A DNA stretch of 64,000 nucleotides, from assembly GCF_001685015.1 (NCBI RefSeq), contig NZ_MAYT01000031.1, positions 128,791 through 192,790 on the forward strand, given 5' to 3'. The notes beneath the pieces were generated by a model, which was not told where the DNA came from, searched no databases, and worked only from the letters and a program-made list of their open reading frames with translations. The stretch comes from Pseudobacillus wudalianchiensis (GTDB lineage Bacteria; Bacillota; Bacilli; Bacillales; Domibacillaceae). Shown piece by piece: positions 56,014-64,000 of the stretch; the first letter of the stretch is position 1; each line of letters starts with the position of its first letter. The translations under genes and the position numbers were made by a program.

Positions 56014-56405
56014 GACCATGACAAATTGTACATGAGTTCGTACTCTCTTTTAATTGCTTGCAGCGCTTCAAGGCTTTTTCTAGAGAAGTCACTTTCTTCT
56101 TGTTCCAATCTGTGTTGAAGTGCGGCAACCGCTTCTTTTAGGGACTCATTATAATCAGGGATGCTTCCCTCATAAGGCTTGACAGTTGCTGCTGGAATGT
56201 TAGCTCTTTCTGTGTAGGCAAGCGCTTTTCTCTCGTGAAAAAATGGTACATCCACCTGTTTAGGATGATGAAGATCTCCTTGAGCGGGGTGACGCAGCAC
56301 GGCTAATATTTTCACTGTGTAGCCGTCCGAATGAACGCCGCTAACTTCCCCGATATACTTTCCTGTTTTATAAAAAGCTGTCACGGTTTCTCCCGTTTTA
56401 ATCAC
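56010..56405 (-). CDS. kapB: KapB, activator of the KinB pathway
   Basis: 131-residue protein of the KapB family, needed for KinB signalling into the sporulation phosphorelay in B. subtilis. The N-terminal half has SH3-like beta strands (TGKYIGEVSGVHSDGYTVKILAV-like) and the C-terminal half a helix (about 85-128). GGAGGTAG precedes the ATG. No kinB lies next to it, and it is inverted relative to kapD, unlike B. subtilis. Confidence 0.86.
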   Translation of the reverse strand: MIKTGETVTAFYKTGKYIGEVSGVHSDGYTVKILAVLRHPAQGDLHHPKQVDVPFFHERKALAYTERANIPAATVKPYEGSIPDYNESLKEAVAALQHRLEQEESDFSRKSLEALQAIKREYELMYNLSWS

Positions 56406-56526
56406 AATCTTCTACCTCCTCTGCTCTCTCCACTTTACCAGAATCAATCTGTGAAAGAAATATTAGGTGCCAGCAGGTGATTTTTTTTTATCAATCAGTT
56501 AAAGTAGAAAAGGCAGAGGTGAGAGG

Positions 56527-57261
56527 ATGTATCGTTTATTTTGCATTCTATTTGTAACAACCCTCCTCTTGCTTACTGGTTGTGGTAAAGAGTCAGAGCC
56601 TAAAAAAGAATTGCCAGAATTGTCAAAGCCAGCAGCAGAGAAGGGTAAAGAACAGGAAGGAGATAAGAAAATGAATTATCCACAATTCACAACAGAAGTA
56701 GCAGAGAATGAACAGCTCGTTGAAATGAAAACAAGTAAAGGAACAATTAAAATTAAATTGTTCCCTGAGCAGGCGCCAAAAACGGTTGAAAACTTCATCA
56801 CTCATAGTAGAAACGGCTATTATGATGGCTTGATTTTCCACCGGGTTATTCCTGATTTTATGATTCAGGGAGGAGACCCGAAAGGAACAGGAACAGGCGG
56901 GGAAAGCATCTACGGCCATGCTTTTGAAGATGAGTTTTCTCAGCAATTGTTTAACTTCCGTGGAGCGCTCTCTATGGCGAATGCGGGACCTAATACGAAT
57001 GGCAGCCAATTTTTCATCGTGCAAAACAGCAAGATGGATCCTGGCTTTAAAGAGCAAATGGAAAAAGCAGGATACCCTCAAGAAGTTACGGACTTCTACA
57101 TGAAAAACGGAGGCACTCCGTGGCTTGATTTCCGTCACACTGTGTTTGGACAAGTAATAGAAGGCATGGATGTAGTGGATGCAATCGTTAGTGTGCCAAC
57201 GGGTGCACAGGACAAGCCGAAAGAAGACGTCCTCATTGAAAAGATTACCGTAATCGAATAA
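56527..57261 (+). CDS. Lipoprotein peptidyl-prolyl cis-trans isomerase (cyclophilin)
   Basis: 244-residue secreted cyclophilin. The lipobox LLLLTGC (Cys at about residue 19) is followed by a Lys/Glu-rich linker (20-50) and the cyclophilin domain (about 65-242) with [41 protein letters not shown] and FRHTVFGQV. It folds proteins at the outer face of the membrane. Most bacilli have a cytoplasmic PpiB; this exported form is less common. GAGGTGAGAGG precedes the ATG. Confidence 0.92.
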   Translation: MYRLFCILFVTTLLLLTGCGKESEPKKELPELSKPAAEKGKEQEGDKKMNYPQFTTEVAENEQLVEMKTSKGTIKIKLFPEQAPKTVENFITHSRNGYYDGLIFHRVIPDFMIQGGDPKGTGTGGESIYGHAFEDEFSQQLFNFRGALSMANAGPNTNGSQFFIVQNSKMDPGFKEQMEKAGYPQEVTDFYMKNGGTPWLDFRHTVFGQVIEGMDVVDAIVSVPTGAQDKPKEDVLIEKITVIE

Positions 57262-57286
57262 ATAAGGCGTCAGAAGCCTGAACGTG

Positions 57287-57326
57287 CAAGACGAATTGAT
57301 GAAGATCAGTTCGTCTTGTTTTTTGT
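57287..57326 (+). terminator. Terminator of the cyclophilin gene
   Basis: CAAGACGA (ATTGAT/ATCAGT) TCGTCTTG with loop GAAG is followed by T6. Confidence 0.88.
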
Positions 57327-57332
57327 GGATAG

Positions 57333-57361
57333 TTGGTTTGGGAAAGAGAACTTGATATAAT
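57333..57361 (+). promoter_or_regulatory. Sigma-A promoter of the small membrane protein gene
   Basis: TTGGTT (57333-57338), 17 bp, TATAAT (57356-57361). Confidence 0.65.
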
Positions 57362-57418
57362 AGAAGAAGGCACTTGATTGAAGAATTTGCTGTTTAGGCA
57401 GCGAAAGGAGACGGAATC

Positions 57419-57607
57419 GTGCTGCAATCATTTATGATGGGGATGTTTTTTTTGTATTTCCCTGAAGATAAGACAGAGTATATTCCCGCTGTTATTTCAA
57501 TGGCCATTTTTACGGCAGCTGCTGTAGCTGTCTTTATGTACTTTAGAAAAATCTCTAAACGAGAGGAAGAGAAAGTCAATAAAAAGTACAGTGACATGAA
57601 AAAATAA
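57419..57607 (+). CDS. Small single-pass membrane protein (62 aa)
   Basis: 62-residue frame with GTG start, GAAAGGAG 8 nt upstream and its own promoter. There is one clear transmembrane helix (about residues 22-42, AVISMAIFTAAAVAVFMYF) and a charged C-terminal tail (KISKREEEKVNKKYSDMKK). No family is recognised. It lies between the cyclophilin gene and the preQ1 riboswitch, with no terminator seen before the riboswitch promoter. Confidence 0.7.
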   Translation: MLQSFMMGMFFLYFPEDKTEYIPAVISMAIFTAAAVAVFMYFRKISKREEEKVNKKYSDMKK

Positions 57608-57625
57608 CAAACGGCTGCGCAGTAT

Positions 57626-57654
57626 TTTTCAGATTGGCTAATTTGTGTTATAGT
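57626..57654 (+). promoter_or_regulatory. Sigma-A promoter of the que operon leader
   Basis: TTTTCA (57626-57631), 17 bp, TATAGT (57649-57654). The RNA would start near 57661, just before the preQ1 aptamer. Confidence 0.6.
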
Positions 57655-57689
57655 GTACAAGAATAAAAGAAAGAATTCTGCTTTAGGCA

Positions 57690-57723
57690 GGAGAGGTTCG
57701 CGAACTCCCTCTATAAAAAACTA
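57690..57723 (+). ncRNA. PreQ1-I riboswitch aptamer
   Basis: AGAGGTTCGCGAACTCCCTC is followed by TATAAAAAACTA, which matches the compact preQ1 class I aptamer: a GAGGTTC-N-CCCTC stem and an A-rich tail that docks as an H-type pseudoknot. It lies directly upstream of a terminator and the queCDE operon, so preQ1 binding is expected to promote termination. Confidence 0.92.
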
Positions 57724-57727
57724 TGAG

Positions 57728-57757
57728 AAAAGCCTGTCTACGTCTAGACGGTTTTTT
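57728..57757 (+). terminator. Riboswitch-linked intrinsic terminator
   Basis: CC(T)GTCTA / TAGACGG with loop CGTC (one bulge) is followed by T7. The platform for preQ1-controlled attenuation. Confidence 0.85.
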
Positions 57758-57858
57758 TCTATTGCCTAAAATAAAGGTATTTTAGAGTCACAGTTCTTGA
57801 ATCTCTTTCTTCTTTTAGAGAAAAGGTTCTGTTAAAGGTAGAGATTGTTTTTTCAATA

Positions 57859-57900
57859 GTTGATTGCAGCGGAAAGCATCCGCCTGTATTGTAAATCAAT
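57859..57900. repeat. Intergenic repeat family T, smallest copy (42 bp)
   Basis: GTTGATTGCAGCGGAAAGC...TTGTAAATCAAT keeps only the two ends of the 117-bp element. It lies in the que leader between the riboswitch terminator and queC. Confidence 0.6.
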
Positions 57901-57947
57901 CGCCCAATATAACAGCGCCAAATGAAAAGAAGGAAGGAAGATAAAGG

Positions 57948-58610
57948 ATGAGTAAAGAAAAAGCAGTAGTTGTCTTTAGTGGAGGTCAGGACAGTACAAC
58001 TTGTTTGTTTTGGGCTAAAGAGCGTTTTGACGAAGTGATTGCTGTCACGTTTGATTATGGACAGCGCCATCGCCTAGAGCTGGAATGTGCAGCTGACATT
58101 GCTAAAGATTTAAATATACCGCATCACATTTTAGATATGTCATTATTGAACCAGCTTGCTCCTAATGCGCTGACACGGACAGATATAGACATTACAGAAA
58201 AAGACGGCGAACCGCCTTCTACGTTTGTAGAAGGGCGCAACTTATTGTTCTTATCTTTTGCTGCGGTGCTTGCCAAGCAATACGATGCCCGCCATATTAT
58301 AACGGGTGTGTGTGAAACTGACTTTAGCGGCTATCCCGATTGCCGTGACGTCTTCATTAAATCATTGAATGTAACGTTAAACTTATCCATGGATTATTCA
58401 TTCGTCATTCATACTCCGCTTATGTGGCTGGATAAAGCAGAAACATGGGAGTTAGCCGATGAGCTTGGTGCGTTTGATTATGTAAGGGAACGTACACTAA
58501 CTTGCTATAATGGCATAAAGGGGAGCGGCTGCGGGGAGTGTCCAGCATGCAAGCTTCGTCAAAATGGATTAAATAAATATGTAGCGAAAAGGGAGGCAGG
58601 ATCAAAATGA
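57948..58610 (+). CDS. queC: 7-cyano-7-deazaguanine synthase QueC
   Basis: 220-residue ATP-dependent enzyme that makes preQ0 from CDG in queuosine synthesis. The PP-loop SGGQDSTT is at residues 11-18. The zinc-binding cysteines are at the C-terminus ([23 protein letters not shown] region). AGGAAGG lies before the ATG. First gene of queC-queD-queE under preQ1 control; it overlaps queD by 4 nt. Confidence 0.96.
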   Translation: MSKEKAVVVFSGGQDSTTCLFWAKERFDEVIAVTFDYGQRHRLELECAADIAKDLNIPHHILDMSLLNQLAPNALTRTDIDITEKDGEPPSTFVEGRNLLFLSFAAVLAKQYDARHIITGVCETDFSGYPDCRDVFIKSLNVTLNLSMDYSFVIHTPLMWLDKAETWELADELGAFDYVRERTLTCYNGIKGSGCGECPACKLRQNGLNKYVAKREAGSK

Positions 58611-59044
58611 TACAGCAAATTTATCCGGTGCCTATGCACTCTTACCGCTATGAATTAAATAAGGATTTTCAGTTTGCTGCGGCTCATTATGTGCCTCATG
58701 AAGCAGCTGGGGCATGCCGCCGCCTGCATGGTCATACGTACTTTGCGAATGTGACCGTTGTTGGCAATGATCTAAATGAGTCAGGCTTTTTAGTAAACTT
58801 TCAGGATATCAAAAACTTAATCCATAAACGTTTTGATCATACTATTTTAAATGAGGATTCTCTATTTAATGAAATGGATCCTAATGATTTTCCGACAACA
58901 GAAGTGGTGGCACGGAAATTTTGGGAAGTGATCCAGGAATCGCTCAATAAATTGCCGAATAAGCCGTTGTGCATTCAGGTGTTTTTGAGAGAAACACCGA
59001 CGAGCTATGTGGTGTTTCGGCCGCAAAAAGAGGATTTCCAATGA
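58607..59044 (+). CDS. queD: 6-carboxytetrahydropterin synthase QueD
   Basis: 145-residue PTPS-family enzyme that converts dihydroneopterin triphosphate to 6-carboxytetrahydropterin. Zinc-binding histidines are in FAAAHYVPH and LHGHTY, and the catalytic Cys is in AACRRLHGH-type position (GACRRLHG). It overlaps queC (ATGA) and queE (ATGA). Confidence 0.95.
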   Translation: MIQQIYPVPMHSYRYELNKDFQFAAAHYVPHEAAGACRRLHGHTYFANVTVVGNDLNESGFLVNFQDIKNLIHKRFDHTILNEDSLFNEMDPNDFPTTEVVARKFWEVIQESLNKLPNKPLCIQVFLRETPTSYVVFRPQKEDFQ

Positions 59045-59763
59045 AAAAGATTCCGGTGTTAGAAATATTCGGACCAACTGTACAAGGCGAAGGAGCCGTA
59101 ATTGGACGCAAGACGATGTTTGTCCGGACAGCCGGCTGTGATTATCGCTGTGCCTGGTGCGATTCCGCCTTTACTTGGGATGGTTCAGCAAAAGAGAGAA
59201 TTCAATTGTTAACAGCCGAAGAAATTTGGGAAGAGCTGATCAAGATAGGCGGGGACACATTTGATCATGTGACAATTTCTGGTGGCAATCCGGCCCTGCT
59301 TCCGCAAATAGATGATTTGCTTGCTAAGCTAACCGAAAAAGGAATTAAAACGGCACTTGAAACACAAGGAAGCCGCTGGCAGGAGTGGTTTTACAAAATT
59401 GATGAATTAACAATCTCACCAAAACCACCAAGCTCCGGAATGGAAACGGACTTTGAACAATTGTCCCTTATTGTTGAACGTTTAATAAAGCAAGAAAAAG
59501 CCGTCAGCCTGAAGATCGTCATCTTTGATGATCAAGATTTAGCATTTGCCAAAAAAGTCCATCAGCTTTATCCGGATTTAACCTTCTTTCTACAAGTAGG
59601 AAATGATAAACTGCAAGAACAAAATCCGACGAACCTGTTATCTTATCTTGTTAGCAGATATGAGTGGCTAATCAATAAAGTTATGCCTGATTCTGATTGG
59701 AAGGATGTTCGGGTTTTACCCCAGCTTCACACCTTTGTGTGGGGGAATAAGCAAGGAGTATAG
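59041..59763 (+). CDS. queE: 7-carboxy-7-deazaguanine synthase QueE
   Basis: 240-residue radical SAM enzyme that forms CDG. The cluster motif CDYRCAWC is near residue 33 with the substrate segment FGPTVQGEG at the N-terminus. ATG 59041 overlaps the queD stop by 4 nt. The 58969 start is an artefact of the open frame. queF is not present downstream, so the final reduction to preQ1 must be encoded elsewhere or be missing. Confidence 0.94.
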   Translation: MKKIPVLEIFGPTVQGEGAVIGRKTMFVRTAGCDYRCAWCDSAFTWDGSAKERIQLLTAEEIWEELIKIGGDTFDHVTISGGNPALLPQIDDLLAKLTEKGIKTALETQGSRWQEWFYKIDELTISPKPPSSGMETDFEQLSLIVERLIKQEKAVSLKIVIFDDQDLAFAKKVHQLYPDLTFFLQVGNDKLQEQNPTNLLSYLVSRYEWLINKVMPDSDWKDVRVLPQLHTFVWGNKQGV

Positions 59764-59766
59764 GAT

Positions 59767-59803
59767 AAAAAAAGAGATGCCGGTCCGTTGGCATCTCTTT
59801 TTG
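59767..59803. terminator. Bidirectional terminator between queE and patB
   Basis: AAAGAGATGCC / GGCATCTCTTT with loop GGTCCGTT and A/T tracts on both sides. Confidence 0.88.
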
Positions 59804-59822
59804 GGTTGTTGATAACTATTTT

Positions 59823-60998
59823 TTAATCAGTTTGGGAAAGGGCTGTTTTTAATCTGTGGAGCCCATCTTCTACGAGTGGTCGTGGACAGGCAACATTCAT
59901 GCGTACAAAGCCTTCTCCGCCGCTCCGGTATTTAGAGCCTTGCCCAAGAGCGAGCTTCCCTTTTAACAGAATTTTCCTCATTAACTCTTCGTCGCTGAGG
60001 CCAAGCTTACGGCAATCGATCCAGACTAAATAACTTCCCTCCGGCTCAATGGCTGTTAACTCTGGCAGCTCTCGATCGATAAATTCTTTTACGAGCCGAG
60101 TATTGCCACGGATATAGTCGATGACTTCATCGAGCCAAGGGCCGCCTTCACGGTAGGCTGCTTCCATCGCCGCAATACCCATCATATTCAAGGTAAAGAA
60201 CCCTTGCTTCGCTAGCACTTTCTGAAGCTTAGCGCGTAATTCCCGATCAGGCACAATCATAGCTGAGGATTGAAGACCTGCTAAATTGAATGTCTTGCTT
60301 GGTGCGATGCATGTCACGACGATAGATTGAAATTGCTCCTGAATAGAGGCGATTGGTATATGCTTATGGGGTTCAACTGTCAAGTCACTATGTATTTCAT
60401 CAGAAACAATGAGAACATTGTGTTTTTGGCAAAGCTCCGCAATGGTTGTCAGCTCTTCTTTCGTCCAGACACGGCCGCCGGGATTGTGAGGGCTGCACAG
60501 TAAAAAGAGCTTTACTTCCTCGCGGGATAACTTTTCTTCTAAATCTGCAAAGTCGATTTCATAGCGATCGTTTTCCAAGACGAGTTCACTGTTCACGACG
60601 AGTCGACCGTTGCGCTCGATCATATCGAAAAAAGGTGTATAAACCGGTGATTGCAGTAAAACAGAGTCCCCTAAATCAGTGAATGCTTCTATAGCTGTGC
60701 CAAGAGACGGCACAACACCATGGTGGAATAGCAGCCAGTTTGTTTCAATTTGCCAATTATGCCGCTCAGCCATCCAGTTCTTAATGGCTTCTCTCGTAGA
60801 ATCGGGGATGACTGTATAGCCATAGATACCATGTTCGGCTTGCTTGATAACAGCTTCTTTTACGGCATCGGGCGCTTCGAAATCCATATCTGCGACCCAC
60901 ATTGGCAAAGCGTCTTCTACACCAAATACAGCTTTTATGTTGTCCCACTTCACCGCGTTTGTTCCTGTGCGGTTAATCACTCGATCAAATCTACTCAT
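59823..60998 (-). CDS. patB: MalY/PatB-type C-S lyase (cystathionine beta-lyase)
   Basis: 391-residue PLP-dependent aminotransferase-fold enzyme similar to B. subtilis PatB, which cleaves C-S bonds of cystathionine and related thioethers. The PLP lysine is in APSKTFNLAGLQ. Other family blocks are MWVADMDF, VSDEIHSDL and FVRMNVACPRP. ATG 60998 is chosen over 61010 because the GGATGGTG site fits it. In B. subtilis patB also borders the kin/kap region. Confidence 0.88.
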   Translation of the reverse strand: MSRFDRVINRTGTNAVKWDNIKAVFGVEDALPMWVADMDFEAPDAVKEAVIKQAEHGIYGYTVIPDSTREAIKNWMAERHNWQIETNWLLFHHGVVPSLGTAIEAFTDLGDSVLLQSPVYTPFFDMIERNGRLVVNSELVLENDRYEIDFADLEEKLSREEVKLFLLCSPHNPGGRVWTKEELTTIAELCQKHNVLIVSDEIHSDLTVEPHKHIPIASIQEQFQSIVVTCIAPSKTFNLAGLQSSAMIVPDRELRAKLQKVLAKQGFFTLNMMGIAAMEAAYREGGPWLDEVIDYIRGNTRLVKEFIDRELPELTAIEPEGSYLVWIDCRKLGLSDEELMRKILLKGKLALGQGSKYRSGGEGFVRMNVACPRPLVEDGLHRLKTALSQTD

Positions 60999-61095
60999 AA
61001 TCTTCACCATCCTGACAAGTAATATATAATCATGTTAAATTATTTTAAGAAAAAAGGGCAGTATTTTGTTCTTTTACTTAAGGAGGCATAAAAGT

Positions 61096-61359
61096 ATGAA
61101 CAAAGATATTGAAAAGAATAGAGCATTTGACCGCATTCTCCGTGAATGGGACCCATTCAAAGAAGGAGGCGATTTTTACGACACAGAAACAGCTGATGCG
61201 ATCCAAGCCGTGCATCAATTTGATAATAAGCAGGTATTAGCCCGAAAAATCCAAGAGATTTATGAATTCTCCTTTGAGCAGCCGCTTTCATTAACGAGTT
61301 GCTTGGAAGTGGCAGAGAGGCTGCTTCAAATAAAAAATAATTTATCTTGTGGATTATGA
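61096..61359 (+). CDS. yugE: YugE family protein (DUF1871)
   Basis: 87-residue soluble protein of the YugE/DUF1871 family, role unknown (RILREWDPFKEGGDFYDTE and the C-terminal CLEVAERLLQIKNN). AAGGAGGC lies before the ATG at 61096. The frame is open further upstream (61066) but without a site. The position beside patB matches B. subtilis. Confidence 0.85.
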   Translation: MNKDIEKNRAFDRILREWDPFKEGGDFYDTETADAIQAVHQFDNKQVLARKIQEIYEFSFEQPLSLTSCLEVAERLLQIKNNLSCGL

Positions 61360-61743
61360 CATAAAAAGATTTAACTTTTGGACGATAAAACAAATAGAGT
61401 AAAATTGCAGGCTGGTGGTAAACGTTCCTTTTCTTCATTAATCCCTTTTAGGTACTGCGCCTGGAAAGATAGGTGTTTCCAGATTCATTTCTTTATACCT
61501 ATTATATTTTGCTTATAATCTAAAAGTGTTTTTTTCTATTTGAAGCTGTTGTTGGTGAAAAGTTGAAATTTCAAAAGTGTGACTCTTTATTTCAGAAAAG
61601 TAATTACAGCATATAAAAAAATATAACACACGACAAATAATGCTTTTCAAAAATGTAAAAGTTTATTAGAATAGCATCACGGGTTTTGTGAAGAAAGTAG
61701 CGATTTTTTGAAGTCAGCCAACAACGAAAAAGGATTGGAACAT
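61360..61743. other. Intergenic region upstream of the amino acid permease gene
   Basis: 384 bp, strongly AT-rich. A promoter is likely at 61644-61672. I looked for a T-box, lysine riboswitch or palindromic operator and saw none. The run CACCTATCTTTCC-like (61470s) has no clear partner. Confidence 0.5.
61644..61672 (+). promoter_or_regulatory. Probable sigma-A promoter of the permease gene
   Basis: TTTTCA (61644-61649), 17 bp, TAGAAT (61667-61672). Confidence 0.5.
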
Positions 61744-63231
61744 ATGGCTATACAACAGGAGCATAACATCATGCAAGAGCCTGACCAAGAAGAACAGAAA
61801 TTAAAGCGAGGGTTAAAGGCTCGCCATTTAACAATGATTTCTATCGGTGGTGCAATTGGTACGGGGCTATTTCTTGGAAGCGGTGCCGCTATCCATACAG
61901 CAGGCCCGGGCGGTGCATTACTCGCTTATGCCTTAGTCGGTGCAATGGTATTCTTCGTTATGACAAGCTTAGGGGAAATGTCGGCTTTTATGCCAGTAAG
62001 TGGTGCGTTTAGTACGTATGGAACAAAGTTTATTGATCCGGCATTCGGTTTCGCTTTAGGATGGACGTATTGGTTCAACTGGGCCATGACGATTGCCGCT
62101 GAGTTAACCGCTTCCACAATGATTATGAAGTTCTGGTTTCCGAACAGTCCGTCCTTACTTTGGAGTATGTCATTCTTAGCGCTTATTTTTCTTTTAAACT
62201 ATTTATCTGTTAAAGGGTATGGAGAAGGGGAGTATTGGTTTTCCTTTATTAAAGTATCCGCAGTTATCATTTTTATTATTGTCGGTGTGCTCATGATTTT
62301 TGGCATCATGGGTGGCGAAGTAATCGGATTTAAAAACTTTACAGTAGATCAAGCACCTTTCCCTGGTGGTTTCCTCGGCGTATTTATCGTCTTCGTGGCC
62401 GCTGGTTTCTCGTTTCAAGGAACAGAGATTGTCGGGGTAGCTGCTGGGGAAAGTGAAGACCCAGCGAAAAACGTACCAAAGGCTATTAAAAGTGTATTCT
62501 GGAGAATTTTATTGTTTTACGTATTAGCCATCTTTGTTATTGGGCTTATTATCCCTTACACGAACCCTAACCTACAAAGTGAAGATATTATGGTCAGCCC
62601 ATTTACAATGGTTTTTGAGAAGGCTGGACTTGCATTTGCCGCTTCTCTTATGAATGCTGTTATTTTGACGGCGGTTTTATCTGCAGGAAACTCAAGCTTA
62701 TATGCGTCAACACGTATGCTTTACTCAATGGCTAAGGAAGGACAGGCTCCGCGTATTTTTGCTAAGCTTAACAACCGAGGTGTACCGTTTGCGGCAATCA
62801 TCTTAACTTGTGTTGTTGGAATGCTCGCCTTCTTCTCTTCTATCTTTGGTGATGGCATCGTGTACGTATGGTTAATGAACTCTATCGGTATCACCGGTTT
62901 TATTTTCTGGCTCGGTATTTCTGTCAGCCATTATCGTTTCCGTAAAGCGTTTCTGGCACAAGGGCATTCACTTGATGAACTGCCATACCACGCAAAATGG
63001 TATCCATTCGGTCCAATTTTTGCGATCGTAATCGGTTTAATCGTCATTCTAGCCCAAAACTTCCAGGCGTTTCTTGCCGATAAAATTGACTGGGGAAGTG
63101 TAGTAGCAGCCTATATGGGTATTCCGCTTTTCCTTCTCTTATGGCTTGGCTATAAATTTATTAAGAAAACAAAAGTTGTTCCTCTTCATGAGTGTGAGTT
63201 TGATCTTGCTGATGAGGAAAAGCATAATTAA
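61744..63231 (+). CDS. Amino acid permease (AAT family, LysP/GabP-like)
   Basis: 495-residue APC-superfamily permease with 12 hydrophobic helices. The substrate-binding loop SIGGAIGTGLFLGSG is near residue 37 and FQGTEIVGVAAGESEDP near residue 220. Closest in feel to LysP or GabP-type importers; the true substrate cannot be decided. ATG 61744 follows AAAGGATTGGAA. TTG 61708 is a weaker upstream option. Confidence 0.88.
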   Translation: MAIQQEHNIMQEPDQEEQKLKRGLKARHLTMISIGGAIGTGLFLGSGAAIHTAGPGGALLAYALVGAMVFFVMTSLGEMSAFMPVSGAFSTYGTKFIDPAFGFALGWTYWFNWAMTIAAELTASTMIMKFWFPNSPSLLWSMSFLALIFLLNYLSVKGYGEGEYWFSFIKVSAVIIFIIVGVLMIFGIMGGEVIGFKNFTVDQAPFPGGFLGVFIVFVAAGFSFQGTEIVGVAAGESEDPAKNVPKAIKSVFWRILLFYVLAIFVIGLIIPYTNPNLQSEDIMVSPFTMVFEKAGLAFAASLMNAVILTAVLSAGNSSLYASTRMLYSMAKEGQAPRIFAKLNNRGVPFAAIILTCVVGMLAFFSSIFGDGIVYVWLMNSIGITGFIFWLGISVSHYRFRKAFLAQGHSLDELPYHAKWYPFGPIFAIVIGLIVILAQNFQAFLADKIDWGSVVAAYMGIPLFLLLWLGYKFIKKTKVVPLHECEFDLADEEKHN

Positions 63232-63235
63232 AATA

Positions 63236-63272
63236 AAAAAGGGCAACGCAGAAACTGCGTTGTTCTTTTTTG
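63236..63272 (+). terminator. Terminator of the permease gene
   Basis: CAACGCAG / CTGCGTTG with loop AAA, an A-tract before it and TTCTTTTTT after it. Confidence 0.88.
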
Positions 63273-63357
63273 TGCAAAAAATATGAAAAAGGGGTCGTGT
63301 TATCGTAGGTGAATTTGATATAATTGTGTCATTCGATGAAAATTTGGAGGAATTGTT

Positions 63358-63858
63358 GTGAGAATAAACAATGACGAACGAGAGATACTAGAAATTCTTG
63401 AAAAAGATGCTCGTTTGACAGCATCTGATATTAGTAAAATGATAGGAAAAAGTGAAGAAGCTGTACAAGCAATGGTCAAAAAATTAGAAGAGGCAAAAGT
63501 TCTCGTTCACTATACAGCTCTTGTTGATTGGTCTAAAGTTGATGACGATCAGCGGGTAACTGCGATGATCGATGTGAAGGTAACACCAAAACGAGGAGTC
63601 GGCTTTCATGAGACAGCGGAAAGAATCTATCGTTTCAAAGAAGTAAGTTCTGTGTACTTGATGTCAGGAGCTTATGATTTGTCTGTTACCGTTGAAGGGA
63701 AATCTATGAATGAAATAGCTAGATTTGTTTCTGAGAAACTATCTGTACTGGAAGAGGTTGTATCGACAACGACCCATTTCCAGTTGAAAAAATATAAGCA
63801 CGACGGCAGAATCTTTGAAGAAAAGCAAATTGATAATAGAATCGTGGTGTCTCCGTAA
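63358..63858 (+). CDS. alaR: Lrp/AsnC-family regulator AlaR
   Basis: 166-residue Lrp/AsnC regulator with an N-terminal winged HTH (about 5-60) and a C-terminal RAM ligand-binding domain (about 70-150). It regulates alanine metabolism in B. subtilis together with alaT. The start is GTG after GGAGGAATT. The stop TAATG overlaps the next start, so it is coupled to alaT. Confidence 0.9.
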   Translation: MRINNDEREILEILEKDARLTASDISKMIGKSEEAVQAMVKKLEEAKVLVHYTALVDWSKVDDDQRVTAMIDVKVTPKRGVGFHETAERIYRFKEVSSVYLMSGAYDLSVTVEGKSMNEIARFVSEKLSVLEEVVSTTTHFQLKKYKHDGRIFEEKQIDNRIVVSP

Positions 63859-64000
63859 TGTTAGGAACGAAAAGCTATATTGCTAAGTCAGTAGAGTCAA
63901 TGCAGCCATCTGGTATCCGTAAATTTTTTGATTTGGCTGCCGGAATGGAAGGGGTCATCTCACTCGGAGTAGGAGAACCTGACTTTGTTACTTCATGGTC
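63858..64000 (+). CDS. alaT: Alanine transaminase AlaT (5' part, runs off window)
   Basis: The first 47 residues of a class I/II aminotransferase, starting at an ATG that overlaps the alaR stop. The visible part includes AKSVESMQPSGIRKFFDLA and ISLGVGEPDF, typical of AlaT/AspC-type enzymes. The gene order alaR-alaT matches B. subtilis. The window ends inside the gene. Confidence 0.88.
   Translation, partial: MLGTKSYIAKSVESMQPSGIRKFFDLAAGMEGVISLGVGEPDFVTSW

Noticed and set aside
56623-57153. 176-residue minus-strand frame
   Set aside because: It is antisense to the clear cyclophilin gene, with unusual His/Cys/Phe-rich content typical of a shadow frame.
61360-61743. Possible lysine riboswitch or T-box upstream of the permease gene
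   Set aside because: None of the conserved aptamer blocks, no T-box sequence and no terminator hairpin were found.

Overview
The window is a stretch of chromosome from an endospore-forming member of the Bacillaceae (Firmicutes). Gene content and order follow the Bacillus subtilis region from the suf operon through the yun, yut, yuz, yui, mrp and kap genes to alaR-alaT, with local inversions and insertions. Endospore formation is supported by a GerA-type germinant receptor operon, LytH, YunB, a YhcN/YlaJ lipoprotein, a YutH/CotS-like protein, KapB/KapD and forespore- and mother-cell-type promoter motifs. Ribosome binding sites are strong, TTG and GTG starts are common, and Rho-independent terminators are abundant. 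There is no rRNA, tRNA, CRISPR array, prophage or intact insertion sequence.

Layout. 1-834: unidentified leftover coding frames, one full-length copy of a 117-bp intergenic repeat, a terminator and the suf promoter. 835-6418: Fe-S assembly operon sufC-[repeats]-sufD-sufS-sufU-sufB. 6588-11523: yunF, yunE, yunD, yunB and, on the other strand, lytH. 11717-19708: lipA, a second repeat cluster, the yutC-like lipoprotein, yutD, two small conserved genes, yutE, yutF, yutG, yutH, a D-2-hydroxyacid dehydrogenase and a NifU-like yutI. 19861-24596: yuzD, then gabT-gabR-gabD, a GABA-shunt cluster with a clear sigma-54 promoter and tandem upstream dyads. 24636-28311: tricistronic gerA-type operon on the minus strand. 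28448-35494: yutJ and yumB NADH dehydrogenases (each with a Rex-like box), yuzB, a DUF2225 protein, an IscA/HesB protein, a YbaK-type deacylase, DUF1287, DUF5412 and NAD(P)-binding proteins. 35710-45611: yuiA, yuiB, a BtuF-like protein without signal peptide, a ThDP acetolactate synthase, leucyl aminopeptidase, an RsbR-type STAS protein, two Na+/H+ antiporter genes (yuiF, nhaC), a tiny Gly/Pro/Tyr-rich protein and a thioesterase. 45676-52898: a DUF2188 protein, the complete seven-gene mrp antiporter operon and yufK. 53104-57607: a class A penicillin-binding protein, kapD, kapB, a lipoprotein cyclophilin and a small membrane protein. 57661-59763: preQ1-I riboswitch plus terminator controlling queC-queD-queE. 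59823-64000: patB-like lyase, yugE, an amino acid permease, alaR and the start of alaT.

How the parts work together. The suf operon, NifU-like YutI, IscA-like YutM and lipoyl synthase form an iron-sulfur assembly and use set. Two type II NADH dehydrogenases with Rex-like operators suggest redox feedback. Mrp, NhaC and YuiF together point to sodium and pH homeostasis. GabT/GabR/GabD form a sigma-54-controlled catabolic unit.

The most interesting non-gene signal is a set of intergenic repeats. One family consists of two hairpin modules of about 120 bp (A and B), each present twice in opposite order, with compensatory base changes in their stems. A second family is present as one full and two internally shortened copies that share their ends. 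One A/B cluster lies inside the suf operon. I see no unmistakably new multi-gene system. The strongest candidates for follow-up are these repeats, the gab upstream dyads, the four-copy GCATAAA array between nhaC and the thioesterase gene, the GerC homologue without a lipobox cysteine, and the DUF5412 gene with a broken or non-standard start.
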